Assembly (NCBI GenBank): GCA_034429975.1
Contig: DAOUFM010000129.1
Span: forward strand, 33,036-97,035
DNA: 64,000 nt
Source of the DNA: UBA6170 sp034429975
Lineage (GTDB): Bacteria > Chloroflexota > Anaerolineae > Anaerolineales > Anaerolineaceae
Reading direction: 5' to 3'
Part shown: piece after piece, positions 50,130 to 59,700 of the stretch
Layout: every line of letters begins with the position of its first letter
Numbering within the stretch: position 1 is the first letter of the stretch
Notes under the pieces: generated by a model
What the model was told of the DNA's origin: nothing
Database searches by the model: none
What the model saw: the letters and a program-made list of their open reading frames with translations, nothing else
Translations under genes and position numbers: made by a program

Positions 50130-50774
50130 ATGAGAAATGAAAAGCCTATTCGGGTAATGTTGGTGGATGATCATTCGGTTGTTAGAAGCGGTTTAAGTGC
50201 TTTTCTTTATGTTTTTGATGACCTGGAGCTGGTAGCGGAAGCCAAAGATGGTAAGGAAGCAATTCAAATTTGTGAAAAAATTATGCCGGATGTAATCCTC
50301 ATGGATTTGATGATGCCGGTGATGGATGGCGCGGCAGCCACAAAAATAATTCGACAGAAATGGCCCGGGATTCAGGTAGTGGCGTTAACCAGTTTTAAAG
50401 AGGATGAACTGGTGCAGGCTGCACTCCAGGCAGGTGCAATCGGTTATTTACTGAAAAACGTGTCTGCTGATGAATTAGCCAACGCAATCCGATCAGCCTA
50501 CATAGGAAGACCAACTTTAGCGCCAGAAGCTACTCAGGCATTAATTCATGCTGCAGTTAACCCCGGGAAGCAGGATTATGGGTTAACAAACCGAGAAGAG
50601 GAAGTATTAACTTTAATGACGGATGGGATGAGTAATATCGAAATGGCTGAAAAATTGTTTGTCAGCCGTTCTACTGTTAAATTCCATGTCAGCAGTATTT
50701 TATCGAAATTAGGAGTGAGTAGTCGCACAGAAGCGGTTGCCATGGCCCTTCAACAAAAATTAGTAAAAAAATAA
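50130..50774 (+). CDS. NarL-type response regulator without adjacent kinase
   Basis: 214 residues. Receiver: VDDHSVVRSGLSAF, phospho-acceptor Asp in VILMDLMMP, Lys in YLLKN. Output: LuxR helix-turn-helix LTNREEEVLTLMTDG and VSRSTVKFHVSSILSKLG. No histidine kinase gene lies next to it; the nearest is at 30.8 kb. It follows the TPR gene and ends at a strong terminator. Confidence 0.93.
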   Translation: MRNEKPIRVMLVDDHSVVRSGLSAFLYVFDDLELVAEAKDGKEAIQICEKIMPDVILMDLMMPVMDGAAATKIIRQKWPGIQVVALTSFKEDELVQAALQAGAIGYLLKNVSADELANAIRSAYIGRPTLAPEATQALIHAAVNPGKQDYGLTNREEEVLTLMTDGMSNIEMAEKLFVSRSTVKFHVSSILSKLGVSSRTEAVAMALQQKLVKK

Positions 50775-50775
50775 A

Positions 50776-50812
50776 AAAAGAGGTTGGCTTTTTTAGGCCA
50801 ACCTCTTTTTAT
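50776..50812. terminator. Bidirectional terminator between response regulator and fhs
   Basis: AGAGGTTGGC (50779-50788) / GCCAACCTCT (50797-50806), extended by A/T pairs, with T runs on both strands, in the 40-base gap between two convergent genes. Confidence 0.88.
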
Positions 50813-50814
50813 TT

Positions 50815-52734
50815 TTACGATAACCCGAGAACCTCACCTGTATCCGGGTCGAGATCAATATCATAAAATGCCGGGCGAGTAGATAAACCAGGCATCGTAC
50901 GCATTTCACCTACCAGTGGATAAAGGAATCCGGCACCTACAGATGCGCGGATATCACTAATTGGCAAGCGGTATCCGGATGGAACGGCTTTCCAGGTGGG
51001 ATCGTGACTAATGCTAAGGTGGGTCTTTGCCATACAAATGGTTGATTTACCAAATCCAAGTCGTTCATATTTGGCAATTTTTTCTTCAACCTCAGGCGTA
51101 AAATCAACACCATCAGCATTATAGATTTCCCGGGCAATGATATCTATTTTTTCTTTAATGCCTAATTCCAATGGGTATAGGAATTTGAAATGGCGTTCTT
51201 CTTTACTGGCTTTAATAACTGCTTTAGCTAAATCGACTGCACCTTCACCGCCAAATTCCCAATGCGCGCTGACAACTGCGTCAAAAGCACCACCTTGTTC
51301 GATAGAAGCCTTCCGAACGAGTTCAACTTCTGCATCGGTATCGGTATGGAATTTATTGATTGCGACAACCACAGTCACACCATATTTCTTAGCAATCTTG
51401 ATGTGATGGATCAGGTTAGACATACCCGCTTCCAATAATTCCAGATTCTCATTGGTGTATGCATGATCTAACGGTCTTCCAGCTACAACTTTTGGTCCGC
51501 CACCATGCATCTTGAGGGCACGAATTGTGGCAACTAAAACGACGACATCTGGAATCAGTCCCGAAACACGGCATTTGATGTCAAAGAATTTTTCCATTCC
51601 AAGGTCAGCGCCAAATCCGGATTCAGTTACCACAAAATCTGCTAATTTCAAAGCGATTCGATCCGCTACGATAGAGCTATTCCCATGAGCAATATTTCCA
51701 AATGGACCTGCATGCACAAAAACAGGAGTACCTTCCACCGTCTGCATAAGGTTCGGTTTAATGGCATCTTTCATTAATACCTGAAGGGCACCAGCAACTC
51801 CTAAATCGTTGGCGTCTAAAGCTTCGCCGCTCTTACTTGTTCCGAAGACGATGCGACCAAAGCGTTCGCGCATATCGCGCAAATCGGTGGTCAAAGCAAG
51901 AATAGCCATGATTTCACTGGCAACTGTAATGTCGAAACCGGTCTTGCGGGTGTGCCCTTTTTCATCTGGACCTTCGCCAACAGTGATACCACGTAGGAAA
52001 CGATCATTGGTATCAACCACCCGTTTCCAGGTGATTGAATCCGGATCGATATCCAGACGCACGAATTTACTTTTCTGTTCTTCAGTCATTTGATCGGGAT
52101 CGTCGGTTTCAATTCCTAATTTTCTTTTGCGGTGTTGCATGCCAATTGCGAAATGTCGTTTTCCCTGTTTATCTTTAGGGAATAGATTTTCAAATAACCT
52201 TTGATCGGATTGAGTAGATTCGTGGAACATGCGGACTTCAATTGCAGCGGCTAACAAATTGTTGGCTGCAGTAATTGCATGAATATCGCCGGTTAAATGA
52301 AGATTGAACTCTTCCATCGGTACGACCTGGCTGTAACCACCACCTGCTGCGCCACCTTTGATGCCAAAAGTTGGTCCCTGACTAGGTTGGCGAATACAAG
52401 TGATGACACGCTGATTCAAATGGGCGCCCAATGCTTGGCACAATCCAACGGTTGTCGTGGTTTTACCTTCTCCTAAGGGAGTCGGTGTAATAGCGGTCAC
52501 ATCAATATATTTCCCATCGGGAATATCTTTCAATCGATCTAATATCTCTAACTTAACTTTGCCTTTATAAGGGCCGTATTGCTCAAGTTCGTCTGGAAGG
52601 ATCCCTAATTCTTCGGCAATGATTGAAATATGTTTAAGCTCTGCTGCTTTTGCAATATCGATATCGGAAGGGACTGGTGTTACTCGCTTCAATTTTGTTG
52701 CCTTGAATGGGCGAACATTGGGATTACTACTCAT
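50815..52734 (-). CDS. fhs: Formate-tetrahydrofolate ligase
   Basis: 639 residues, longer than the common bacterial form (about 557) and with insertions like the eukaryotic C1-THF synthase domain. Makes 10-formyl-THF from formate, THF and ATP. The ATP site TPLGEGKTTTTVG (about 82-94), QPSQGPTFGIKGGAAGGGYSQV, NLHLTGDIHAITAANN and FVHAGPFGNIAHGNSS are all conserved. The gene serves formate assimilation or the methyl branch of the Wood-Ljungdahl route, but no other genes of that route are nearby. AAAGGAG precedes the ATG. Single-gene unit ending at the bidirectional terminator. Confidence 0.97.
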   Translation of the reverse strand: MSSNPNVRPFKATKLKRVTPVPSDIDIAKAAELKHISIIAEELGILPDELEQYGPYKGKVKLEILDRLKDIPDGKYIDVTAITPTPLGEGKTTTTVGLCQALGAHLNQRVITCIRQPSQGPTFGIKGGAAGGGYSQVVPMEEFNLHLTGDIHAITAANNLLAAAIEVRMFHESTQSDQRLFENLFPKDKQGKRHFAIGMQHRKRKLGIETDDPDQMTEEQKSKFVRLDIDPDSITWKRVVDTNDRFLRGITVGEGPDEKGHTRKTGFDITVASEIMAILALTTDLRDMRERFGRIVFGTSKSGEALDANDLGVAGALQVLMKDAIKPNLMQTVEGTPVFVHAGPFGNIAHGNSSIVADRIALKLADFVVTESGFGADLGMEKFFDIKCRVSGLIPDVVVLVATIRALKMHGGGPKVVAGRPLDHAYTNENLELLEAGMSNLIHHIKIAKKYGVTVVVAINKFHTDTDAEVELVRKASIEQGGAFDAVVSAHWEFGGEGAVDLAKAVIKASKEERHFKFLYPLELGIKEKIDIIAREIYNADGVDFTPEVEEKIAKYERLGFGKSTICMAKTHLSISHDPTWKAVPSGYRLPISDIRASVGAGFLYPLVGEMRTMPGLSTRPAFYDIDLDPDTGEVLGLS

Positions 52735-52973
52735 AAAAAGCTCCTTTCAAATTTTGAAAATTATATGTTTTATTCAAGGAATATTAAACCACCTACTTAA
52801 TTAAAGATCATAGTCCTAGAAAAATCAAGCTAATTATAATCGCAATAAATGAATTATTGGTTGATTAAGTTAAGGTATATTAAATTTTTGTGATTTAAGC
52901 CTGATTGTTATTAAAGGCGTAAATGTTTACTTAACTTTTCTATCGAAAGAGGTCCTTTTAATGGGGGAAAATT

Positions 52974-52999
52974 AAAAAAACTGCAATAAATTATTGCAG
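52974..52999 (-). terminator. Terminator of the tRNA-Leu gene
   Basis: CTGCAATAAATTATTGCAG (52981-52999) folds into an 8-bp stem; the adjacent A run (52974-52980) is a U run in the minus-strand transcript. Confidence 0.75.
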
Positions 53000-53005
53000 C
53001 TCTAA

Positions 53006-53089
53006 TGGGGCGGGTGGGACTTGAACCCACAAGGTGTCACCACCGGAGGATTTTAAGTCCTCTGCGTCTGCCTATTCCGCCACCGCCCC
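53006..53089 (-). tRNA. tRNA-Leu (anticodon UAA)
   Basis: 84 bases, CCA not encoded. Acceptor GGGGCGG pairs with CCGCCCC, discriminator A. Anticodon arm GAGGA-CTTAAAA-TCCTC gives UAA. A long variable arm, as expected for leucine class II tRNA, and a T arm GTGGG-TTCAAGT-CCCAC are present. Confidence 0.96.
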
Positions 53090-53100
53090 GGGATTTATTT

Positions 53101-53128
53101 ATTTTATCCCAGTATTGTTAGGCGTCAA
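53101..53128 (-). promoter_or_regulatory. Promoter of tRNA-Leu
   Basis: On the minus strand TTGACG (53128-53123), 16-base spacer, TAAAAT (53106-53101), about 12 bases before the mature tRNA 5' end. Confidence 0.6.
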
Positions 53129-53178
53129 GGTTTTGGTTGGGTTTAGAAAAATTTAACATTAAAAATAGATTAAAAACC

Positions 53179-53208
53179 TTGACAGCCAATATTTGTTCAT
53201 GTTAAAAT
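53179..53208 (+). promoter_or_regulatory. Strong sigma70-type promoter of the 34-codon peptide gene
   Basis: Consensus TTGACA (53179-53184), 18-base spacer, TAAAAT (53203-53208). Transcription would start near 53215, 25 bases before the ATG. Confidence 0.7.
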
Positions 53209-53239
53209 TTTCACAATTCATAAAGAAAGGAGGCGCCTG

Positions 53240-53344
53240 ATGAGCACAAATATCAATCCAAACTCGGTAATTAGCATTGACTTAACAATCATGAATGGTT
53301 GTGTTGGTTCTGTTCCTTGTCGTAGTGCGCCTGTCCGTCGATAA
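53240..53344 (+). CDS. 34-residue peptide gene, function unknown
   Basis: Too short for ordinary gene calling, but it has a consensus promoter 30 bases upstream, a perfect AAAGGAGG 6 bases before the ATG, and a terminator 20 bases after the stop. The peptide begins MSTNINPNSVISIDL and ends CVGSVPCRSAPVRR: a neutral front half, two cysteines five residues apart (Cys21, Cys27) and a basic tail. It has no signal peptide and no run of one amino acid that would mark an attenuation leader. Options are a ribosomally made peptide precursor, a regulatory leader for the gene at 53550, or a small cytosolic protein. Confidence 0.6.
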   Translation: MSTNINPNSVISIDLTIMNGCVGSVPCRSAPVRR

Positions 53345-53364
53345 AAGTTATATATAAATTTTCG

Positions 53365-53398
53365 GCCACGGGCGTCAATCTGAACCCGTGGCTTTTTT
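53365..53398 (+). terminator. Terminator 1 after the peptide gene
   Basis: GCCACGGG (53365-53372) / CCCGTGGC (53385-53392) followed by TTTTTT. Confidence 0.85.
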
Positions 53399-53414
53399 AT
53401 TTTTATGTGAAATG

Positions 53415-53448
53415 AGTCATGGGTTTAAAAACCAATGACTTTTTTATT
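53415..53448 (+). terminator. Terminator 2 after the peptide gene
   Basis: AGTCATGGGTTT (53415-53426) pairs with AAACCAATGACT (53429-53440) with one mismatch, followed by TTTTTT. A second stop signal only 17 bases beyond the first. Confidence 0.65.
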
Positions 53449-53549
53449 TCTGGAGTTACGGATGAGATTAGCAAAGAATAATTGTTGATCAGGCTTAAGC
53501 CTTATTTATAAAATCTTTAAAACCCGGCTGACTGAAAAAGAGGCCCACA

Positions 53550-54020
53550 ATGTTAAGCAATCTAATGAAAGAAAACTCATATCAAATTGATTATGTGAAT
53601 CCCACAGCCATTGGGATGAAGAATGCCTTCGGAATTTATTTGCGTGGTTGTTTACATAATAATCAACCTTATTGTCTGGAAGCAAAACGAAATCTATTCC
53701 TTTGTTTAGATTATGTCCACCAAGAAATGGATGAGAAAACTCTAGTTGCGGTTTATATTGATGTTTGTGATATAAGAAACGCTGGATACCAGGCATTTAA
53801 TGGAATGATGGCGGACTTGCGTGCTGGCTTTTTTACAAAAGTTTTATTCAAAAGCCTTGAAGAAATTCTTCTGAATTCTTTTATCTGTAATAAACTGGTT
53901 GAATTAACTGAACTTATCAATTCGATTCAATTAATGGATACTAATCATAATGTCTTCCAAGCAAGCAAAATTTGTATTCCTGAAATTTTGATTGGTTATG
54001 AAGATAAGAAGAATAGATAA
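53550..54020 (+). CDS. Hypothetical protein, distantly resolvase-like
   Basis: 156 residues, Cys-rich for this genome (eight cysteines). The middle, VYIDVCDIRNAGYQAFNGMMADLRAGFFTKVLFKSLEEI, follows the spacing of the serine-recombinase N-terminal domain (where a typical member has RPGFQRMLxDIxAGxIDxVxVxxLxRL), but the catalytic serine region and the DNA-binding domain are missing. It may be a decayed recombinase or an unrelated protein of similar fold. It lies next to a tRNA gene, a usual site for integrated elements. No other mobile-element gene is nearby. The ribosome site (AAGAGG) is modest. Confidence 0.45.
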   Translation: MLSNLMKENSYQIDYVNPTAIGMKNAFGIYLRGCLHNNQPYCLEAKRNLFLCLDYVHQEMDEKTLVAVYIDVCDIRNAGYQAFNGMMADLRAGFFTKVLFKSLEEILLNSFICNKLVELTELINSIQLMDTNHNVFQASKICIPEILIGYEDKKNR

Positions 54021-54105
54021 ATGATGAAGCAATTTCGTGCAACCTTAAAAATAGATTTATTAATGATCTCATCAGCACGTGATAAAATTCACATCTGGAG
54101 GTTGT

Positions 54106-54720
54106 ATGCCTGAAAATTCTATTAAAGCCGTTATTTTCGATATGGGTGGCGTTTTTGTTCAAACAAAAAATAAAAAACCAAGACAACAACTGGCTCAACA
54201 CTATAATGTGACTTATGATGAGTTGAGCCAGATTGTTTTTGATTCCGAAACTGCTCAATTAGCAACAGTCGGAAAAATTGAGGAACAGGAGCATTGGTTA
54301 GCGGTATCGAAAGCTCTCAATATACCTTTCGAAGAGATGGATGAATTTTGGATTAAATTCTGGAGTGGCGATGAACTTGATATCCAACTTGTTGATTATG
54401 CTAAATCATTAAAAGGAAAATATCAGATTGCGTTATTGTCCAATGCCTGGGGAGGAGCGAGAGACCTGCTCACGAGCAAATATGGTTTTTTGGATATTTT
54501 TGATGTTTCTATCTTTTCTGCTGAAGCAAAAATGGCAAAACCAGACGAGAAATTTTATTTATGGATGACCTCGAAGCTGAAAATCCAACCTTTTGAAGCG
54601 ATCTTCGTCGATGACTTTTTCGAAAATATCGCACCGGCAGAAAAACTTGGTATGCAGACCGTTCATTTCCTCAATACCCGTCAGGCTATTGAAGAAATTC
54701 AAGCGACCCTTAAGACCTGA
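54106..54720 (+). CDS. HAD-superfamily hydrolase (HAD-IA type)
   Basis: 204 residues from ATG 54106, chosen for GGAGG just upstream; a GTG nine codons earlier is rejected. Motif I is FDMGGVF, with the first Asp kept and Gly in place of the second Asp as in many members; motif II is LLSNAW, motif III Lys in MAKPDEKFY, motif IV FVDDF. A helical cap lies between residues 17 and 85. Probably a phosphatase for a small sugar or nucleotide phosphate. An MFS gene follows in 19 bases. Confidence 0.9.
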   Translation: MPENSIKAVIFDMGGVFVQTKNKKPRQQLAQHYNVTYDELSQIVFDSETAQLATVGKIEEQEHWLAVSKALNIPFEEMDEFWIKFWSGDELDIQLVDYAKSLKGKYQIALLSNAWGGARDLLTSKYGFLDIFDVSIFSAEAKMAKPDEKFYLWMTSKLKIQPFEAIFVDDFFENIAPAEKLGMQTVHFLNTRQAIEEIQATLKT

Positions 54721-54739
54721 CAACTTCAGGAGAACATCA

Positions 54740-56005
54740 TTGAACACACGGCAGCAAATTAAAACCTTTCCGCAAAGTGCACGTTTATTCTTGTTAGCGA
54801 CCATTATTAATGGGATTATTTTCAGCTCCTGGCAATTATTTTTTAATTTTTTTATTCTTGCTAAAGGGTATGAAAAGGATTTTTTGGGGTTAATTAATTC
54901 CATGCCATCAATAGCCGGTCTTTTCCTGGGTATTTTCATGGGGATGGTGTCGGATCGCATTGGGCGTCGCCCAGCAATGTTGTCGGGGCTATTTGTTTAT
55001 ACGATTGCAATGGGATTGCAGCTTTTTGTCCAATCAAAAATATTGTTACTGATGGTTGCATTTTTAGGTGGGATGGGCAACTCTTTGTTCTTTGTCAGCC
55101 AGGCACCATTTATGATGAAAGTGACCAATGAAAAAAACCGAGCTTTAATGTTTAGTTTAAATTTTGGTTTATCTACATTGGCTGGGGCAGTCGGAAATAT
55201 TTTTGCAGGGCAAATGCCAGGTTGGTTTGGAGGTTTGTTGAAAATTCCTGCTGACAGCGCTCAGGCATTTCAGATGGTTTTACTGGTTAGTGTCATTCTT
55301 GGTTTTTTTGCATTAATTCCGATCTTTATCCTGAAAGAGCCAAAAACCACCACAAGTTTGGAGATAGCTCATTCAAATCAATGGGACTTACTACTTCAAA
55401 CAATACGTCGAGGTTTTACCTGGAAACTAGCGATACCTGAGATGTTACTGGGGTTTGGAGCTGCAATAACGATTCCTTATATGAATCTATATTTTTCAGA
55501 AATTTTCAGAGTACCCAGCAACGTGTTGGGAGCACTTTTTAGTATCAGCGCTTTATTTGTTGGTATAGGTTCAATTATTGGTCCCCGTTTGGTATCTAAA
55601 TTTAATAGCAAAATCCAGGTTGTCGTACTGACTCAGGCTACCAGTTTGATCTTCCTCTTAATTCTGGCTTTTTCCAAATTTGCCTGGTTGGCTGCCATTG
55701 GTTTTTTGTTGCGGGGAATGCTCATGAATATGGCAGTTCCGCTTTACAATGCCTTCTGTATGGAAAATGTTCCTGAAAAGGAGCAAGGGGTGGTGAATAG
55801 CATTATCAGTAATTCCTGGACTGCAGGCTGGGCGATCGGACCTTTTCTTTCTGGTTTAATCCAGATTCGATATGGATTTCAACCTTTATTTTTGATAACT
55901 GCTTCCATCTACTGTCTATCAATTTTTTCCACCTGGATGTTTTTCAGTAAGTTTGAAAAACGGAAAATTCAAGAAGCGGCACAAATTCAGGAAGGTGTAA
56001 TCTGA
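54740..56005 (+). CDS. MFS transporter
   Basis: 421 residues from TTG 54740, which has CAGGAGA about 7 bases upstream and lies after the HAD gene stop; longer in-frame starts would run inside the HAD gene. Twelve hydrophobic segments. The A-motif between helices 2 and 3 reads GMVSDRIGRRPAMLSG. Close to drug-efflux type MFS proteins; the substrate cannot be told. It is followed one base later by the metallophosphoesterase gene, so HAD, MFS and phosphoesterase form an operon. Confidence 0.85.
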   Translation: MNTRQQIKTFPQSARLFLLATIINGIIFSSWQLFFNFFILAKGYEKDFLGLINSMPSIAGLFLGIFMGMVSDRIGRRPAMLSGLFVYTIAMGLQLFVQSKILLLMVAFLGGMGNSLFFVSQAPFMMKVTNEKNRALMFSLNFGLSTLAGAVGNIFAGQMPGWFGGLLKIPADSAQAFQMVLLVSVILGFFALIPIFILKEPKTTTSLEIAHSNQWDLLLQTIRRGFTWKLAIPEMLLGFGAAITIPYMNLYFSEIFRVPSNVLGALFSISALFVGIGSIIGPRLVSKFNSKIQVVVLTQATSLIFLLILAFSKFAWLAAIGFLLRGMLMNMAVPLYNAFCMENVPEKEQGVVNSIISNSWTAGWAIGPFLSGLIQIRYGFQPLFLITASIYCLSIFSTWMFFSKFEKRKIQEAAQIQEGVI

Positions 56006-56006
56006 T

Positions 56007-56615
56007 ATGAAATTTGGAGATCTTAAAAAACCATTCCGTTTAGGTGTAGTGGCAGATACTCATGTGCCTGATCGGGTTGGCGCTCTTCACCCGGACATTA
56101 TTCCTACCTTTAAAGAGAATCAGGTTGAACTAATTATTCATGCCGGGGATATTTCATCCCTTGACGTTCTTACTGAGTTAGAAAAAGTTGCACCAGTAGT
56201 GGCAACAAAAGGAAATCGTGATTATTGGCACCTGAATAATTTGCCTGAACAGACGATTATTAACGTAAACAATAATCACATTCTAATCAACCATGGGCAG
56301 GGGAATTGGATCAGTTATTTTTTTGACAAATTGCCTTTATTATTGTTTGGTTACAACATAAAACGCTTTCAAAAAAAATTTTTGAAAAATGAACAGGAAT
56401 TTGATATTGTCATTTTTGGGCATTCTCATGTTGCTGAAAATCAATGGATCAACGGGAAATTATATTTCAACCCAGGCTGTGCATATGATTCAGGGTTTGA
56501 TCGGCAAGGACCTTCCATTGGGTTACTTGAATTAAGCAACCATAAAGTGATTTCCTCAAAAATTATAAAATTGTCACCTATGAGGTGGTCTAAAGGTAAA
56601 TGGAATCCAATATAA
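56007..56615 (+). CDS. YfcE-type metallophosphoesterase
   Basis: 202 residues. Calcineurin-like fold with the motif set VVADTHVPD (residues 12-20), HAGDISS, GNRDYW, and the C-terminal FGHSH followed by NPGCAYDSG. Members hydrolyse phosphodiesters with two metal ions; the natural substrate is unknown. It is the last gene before rpoB and has the same direction, but rpoB has its own promoter. Confidence 0.9.
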   Translation: MKFGDLKKPFRLGVVADTHVPDRVGALHPDIIPTFKENQVELIIHAGDISSLDVLTELEKVAPVVATKGNRDYWHLNNLPEQTIINVNNNHILINHGQGNWISYFFDKLPLLLFGYNIKRFQKKFLKNEQEFDIVIFGHSHVAENQWINGKLYFNPGCAYDSGFDRQGPSIGLLELSNHKVISSKIIKLSPMRWSKGKWNPI

Positions 56616-56658
56616 ACAATATCAGATTGAAAAAAACAAACTCTTCACAAATTGCTTC

Positions 56659-56687
56659 TTGACCGGCTGAAATGCCTTTGCTATAAT
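56659..56687 (+). promoter_or_regulatory. Promoter of rpoB
   Basis: TTGACC (56659-56664), 17-base spacer, perfect TATAAT (56682-56687), about 70 bases of leader before the gene. Confidence 0.8.
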
Positions 56688-56764
56688 ATCAGATTGCATT
56701 TTACCCTTTAAAATGGGAGAATAGGCCTTCCTTCATTTAAGGATGACATCGCTAGGAGAAAAAT

Positions 56765-59700
56765 ATGTCTTTTTTACCAGTTAAGTCTTATGGAAGAATT
56801 CCGGCAATCTTTGATTTACCTCAACTTATTAAAGTTCAATTGGAATCGTTTCAACGATTAAAAGATGAAATGTTAGGGGACTTATTCGATGAAATATCCC
56901 CAATCGAATCATACAACAAAGGTATGCGGTTATATTTTCCAAGTCGGGATCCGGAACTAAAACAATGGGATCTTAAGTATAGGTTTGAACCTCCTAAACA
57001 CACCATCGATGAATGTGTGGATCGAGATTTAACTTACGCCAGCCCATTGAAAGTATCTGTGCTGTTAGCGGGGCCTGACATTTCAGAACCGATCAAAGAA
57101 GAGATTTTTCTAGGCGAATTTCCTGAGATGACAGAGAAGGGCACCTTTATTATCAATGGAACTGAACGCGTGGTCGTTTCCCAATTGATCCGATCACCTG
57201 GTGTTTATTTTGAAGCTCCGGTTGATCGCTCCACTGGGCATCGCCTGGCTATGGCGAAACTGATCCCGGATCGAGGCGCGTGGATGGAATTCGAAACCCG
57301 AAAGAATGATTACTTGATATTAAAGTTTAATCGAAAACGCACGGTTCCGATCACCATTTTCCTGCGAGCACTAGCGGCTATCAATGATGGTTTATCAGAT
57401 CGTCCGATTGTCGAAGGGACTGATGAGGAATTGATTGCACTTTTCCAGGATGTTGATAATGATCCTGACCGTTTATTTATCGCCAACACAATCCGACAGG
57501 AACCTGAATGGGATTTGAGTTCGAAAATTACCATAGCTGAAGCAGCCTTAATTGAATTTTTCAAACGTATGCGACCGGGCGACCCTGCAACCGTTGAAAA
57601 TGCCCGTCAATTCCTGGAAGAACAAATCGTCGATCAACGGCATTATGACCTGGAGCGTGTTGGACGCTATAAACTCAATCAAAAGCTTGATCTTACCGAG
57701 CACATCCCGGTTTCACACCGCACTGTGACTGCCTGGGATGTAGTTGCTTTGGTTCGGCGCTTAATTATGATCAATAATAATCAGGCTGAAAAAGACGATA
57801 TTGATCATTTAGGCAATCGCCGCGTTAAGACAGTGGGTGAATTAATCCAAAACAAATTAAGGGTTGGATTACGGCGAATGGAAAGAGTAATTAAGGAAAG
57901 AATGTCCATCCGTGATCAGGAGCATGTGACCCCGACTAGTTTGGTGAATATCAGACCAGTGGTGGCAGCCTTAAGAGAATTCTTCGGCTCAAGCCAGCTT
58001 TCTCAATTCATGGATCAAACCAACCCATTGGCTGAATTGCGCCATAAACGCACCTTGTCTGCTTTAGGGCCAGGTGGCTTACGTCGTGAAAGAGCCGGGT
58101 TTGATGTTCGCGACGTCCATCATTCTCATTATGGTCGAATTTGTCCCATCGAAACCCCTGAAGGTCCAAACATTGGCTTGATTGGACGTATGGCTACCTT
58201 TGCCTTGGTTAATGAATATGGTTTTATCGAAACTCCATATCGCCGGGTAATTAAATTCCTTGCAAGTGATGATCCACAATTAAATCATCGCATCGTTAGA
58301 GAAACGCTTGTCAACCCGGAAACAGGAGAGGTGATTGTTGGTGAAGGCCAACGAATTACCAAAGAAATGTTACCTGAAATAAAAAAGTTAAATCGAAAAG
58401 GTATTTCTGTTGTTCCGTTTGTTTCCAAGAATGTGGATTATTTATCTGCGGATGCAGAAGACAAATTTATTATCGCTCAGGCAAATACGCCGCTCAATGA
58501 ATATTTTGAATTTGATAGTGACCGGATTTCCAGCCGTCACTATTCTGATTTTATTATTGCGCCTGAGGACAACATTAATTACATGGATGTTGCTCCAAAC
58601 CAGGTGGTTGGTATAAGTGCTTCTTTAATCCCCTTTTTGGAACATGATGATGCCAATCGCGCATTAATGGGCTCAAATATGCAGGCTCAGGCTGTCCCAT
58701 TGTTGCGGCCAGATATTCCCACAGTTTCCACCGGGATGGAACAATATGCCGCCAAAGATTCCGGCCAGGTATTAGTGGCCGAAGAGGAAGGCGATGTGAT
58801 CTCGGTTACCGGAAGAGAAGTTGTGGTTCGCGGAGAATCCGGGGTGCGTCAATATCAATTACGAAAATATCAACGGTCAAACCAAAGCACCTGTATCGAT
58901 CAACGCCCTGCGGTTGTAAAAGGACAACATTTGAAAAAAGGCGATGTGTTAGCTGACTCTTCTTCAACAGTTAATGGTCACCTGGCATTAGGGCAGAATG
59001 CTGTTGTAGCTTTTCTTTCCTGGGAAGGCGGCAATTTTGAGGATGCCATTCTAATATCTGAAAGATTAATTCAGGATGACCGCTTTACCTCCGTACATAT
59101 TGAAAAATATGAAGTTGAGGCTCGCGATACCAAATTAGGACCAGAAGAAATTACTCGCGATATTCCTAATGTTGGCGAAGACGCTATCAAAGACCTGGAT
59201 GAAACCGGTATCATTCGAATTGGAGCAGAAGTTGGACCGAATGATATTCTGGTAGGAAAAATTACTCCTAAAGGTGAAAAAGAATTAACTCCTGAAGAGA
59301 GATTGTTACGGGCAATTTTTGGTGAGAAATCACGTGATGTGAAAGATACTTCCTTACGCATGCCTCACGGTGAGCGGGGTAAGGTGGTTGATGTTAAAGT
59401 CTTTACCCGCGAAGAGAATAGTGATCTCTCCGCAGGTGTTGATACGATGGTGCGTGTATCGGTGGCTCAACGACGAAAAATTACAGCTGGTGATAAAATG
59501 GCTGGTCGCCACGGTAATAAAGGCGTTGTTTCTCGTCTCATCCCTGTGGAAGATATGCCTTTTCTGGAAGACGGAACCCCGGTAGATATCATCCTCAATC
59601 CTTTAGGTGTGCCTGGGCGTATGAATATTGGACAATTGCTTGAGGTGCATTTGGGTTGGGCCGCAATGAAACTTGGTTTCAGAGCTGTTACTCCAGTTTT

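Noticed and set aside
53550..54020. Intact serine recombinase
   Set aside because: No YxRxS catalytic region and no helix-turn-helix; only loose spacing similarity.
54593..54739. 49-codon N-terminal extension of the MFS gene at 54740
   Set aside because: Runs inside the HAD gene; hydrophobic MFS helix 1 begins after the TTG with a good ribosome site.
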